Positions 13,969 to 14,511 of a stretch of DNA of 14,511 bases are shown in pieces. Both the position numbers and the translations under genes were made by a program. The DNA is from Ktedonobacteraceae bacterium. GTDB lineage: Bacteria; Chloroflexota; Ktedonobacteria; Ktedonobacterales; Ktedonobacteraceae. Location: contig JADBKA010000111.1 in the NCBI GenBank assembly GCA_014896635.1, positions 1 through 14,511 of the forward strand. The letters are read 5' to 3'. Below the pieces are notes generated by a model. The model searched no databases and was not told the DNA's origin. It worked only from the letters and a program-made list of their open reading frames with translations. Numbering within the stretch: the first letter of the stretch is position 1; every line of letters starts with the position of its first letter.

Positions 13969-14511
13969 AAGAGGGGTATCGGTGTCCGTTTCGCGGGCGA
14001 AGGAGGCCGGGCGGGCATGTGCGGGCAGCGCGATGGTGAAGATGCTACCCTGTCCGGGTGTGCTCTCGACTGTTATATGGCCGCCGTGTTGTGTGACGAT
14101 GGCCTTTGCTATGTAGAGTCCCAGGCCCAGACCGGGTGAGGAGCCTGATTGCTGCACGTCGATGCCCGGCACGCGGTAGAACTGCTCATAGATGTGCGAG
14201 AGCGCCTCAGGTGGAATGCCGACGCCGCGATCCTGCACGGCGATGCTGGCTTCGTGCTGTTGATAGCTCAGTATGAGTGTGATGGGCGTATTTTTCGCCG
14301 AGTATTTGCGCGCGTTAGAGAGCAGGTTGAGCAGTACCTGACTCATACGCCGCTGGTCGATATCGGCGATAATCTCCAGGCGGTCTTCCTCTCCACTGCT
14401 GACTTCTGGTTGCGGGCTGGTGCCGCAGGTAAATTCATCGAGTACCTGCTGGCACAACTCGACCAGGTTGCAGGGTTCGTATTGCAGTACAAAGCGCCCG
14501 GTCTGGATCAG
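13936..14511 (-). CDS. Sensor histidine kinase, C-terminal part (runs off the right edge)
   Basis: The reading frame is open to the window edge, so the sensor and most of the phospho-acceptor domain are missing; 191 residues are visible. The first residues (LIQTGRFVLQYEPCNLVELCQQVLDEF) are the usual link between the dimerisation/His domain and the ATPase domain. The HATPase domain shows the N box LLNLLSNARKYS, G1 box DRGVGIP, F box YEQFYRV and G2 box GLGLGLYIAKAIV, then GGHITVESTPGQGSIFTIALP. All ATP-binding boxes are intact, so the kinase should be active. A 25-residue tail follows the domain. The phosphorylated His, the signal and the partner regulator lie outside the window. Confidence 0.95.
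   Translation of the reverse strand: MIQTGRFVLQYEPCNLVELCQQVLDEFTCGTSPQPEVSSGEEDRLEIIADIDQRRMSQVLLNLLSNARKYSAKNTPITLILSYQQHEASIAVQDRGVGIPPEALSHIYEQFYRVPGIDVQQSGSSPGLGLGLYIAKAIVTQHGGHITVESTPGQGSIFTIALPAHARPASFARETDTDTPLFQVAWTFTPA

Overview
The window looks like ordinary chromosomal DNA of a moderately GC-rich free-living bacterium. Gene content (a lipoprotein of the PQQ sugar dehydrogenase fold, a Pro-rich-linker FtsZ outside any division cluster, KGG-repeat stress protein, LarB, LacI and MarR regulators) and the many GC-rich palindromic intergenic repeats suggest a Chloroflexota member, perhaps class Ktedonobacteria. This placement is inference from gene style, not from a marker gene.

Layout. 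65-4326, all on the plus strand: a secreted lipoprotein sugar dehydrogenase homologue closed by a strong terminator, a LOG-family nucleoside-monophosphate hydrolase, a single-domain response regulator, and ftsZ. 4365-8436, all on the minus strand: from right to left a LacI-family repressor with a near-perfect promoter and a self-operator, a HAD hydrolase, a GtrA-like membrane protein, larB, and a KGG-repeat protein. 8624-10249: pgi, divergent from lacI. 10449-10814, minus: an unrecognised 121-residue protein. 11304-13909, plus: low-specificity threonine aldolase, a small membrane protein with a Pro/Gln/Tyr-rich tail, and a MarR regulator with a palindrome over its -10 box. 13936 to the right edge, minus: the catalytic end of a sensor histidine kinase that continues outside the window.

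The genes do not form one pathway. Central sugar metabolism is represented by pgi and the sugar dehydrogenase homologue, next to a LacI-type (often sugar-sensing) repressor; division by ftsZ; signalling by the receiver protein and the kinase. No CRISPR array, tRNA, rRNA, transposase, phage gene or defence operon is visible, and I found no convincing candidate for a wholly new multi-gene system. What stands out is small-scale: a dispersed family of GC-rich palindromic repeats in at least five gaps (one copy appears interrupted by a 67-bp structured insert with direct repeats, another is bracketed by 14-bp direct repeats), several clean operator-like palindromes placed over promoters, a recurring TACAAT -10 box, and a long N-terminal extension on FtsZ.
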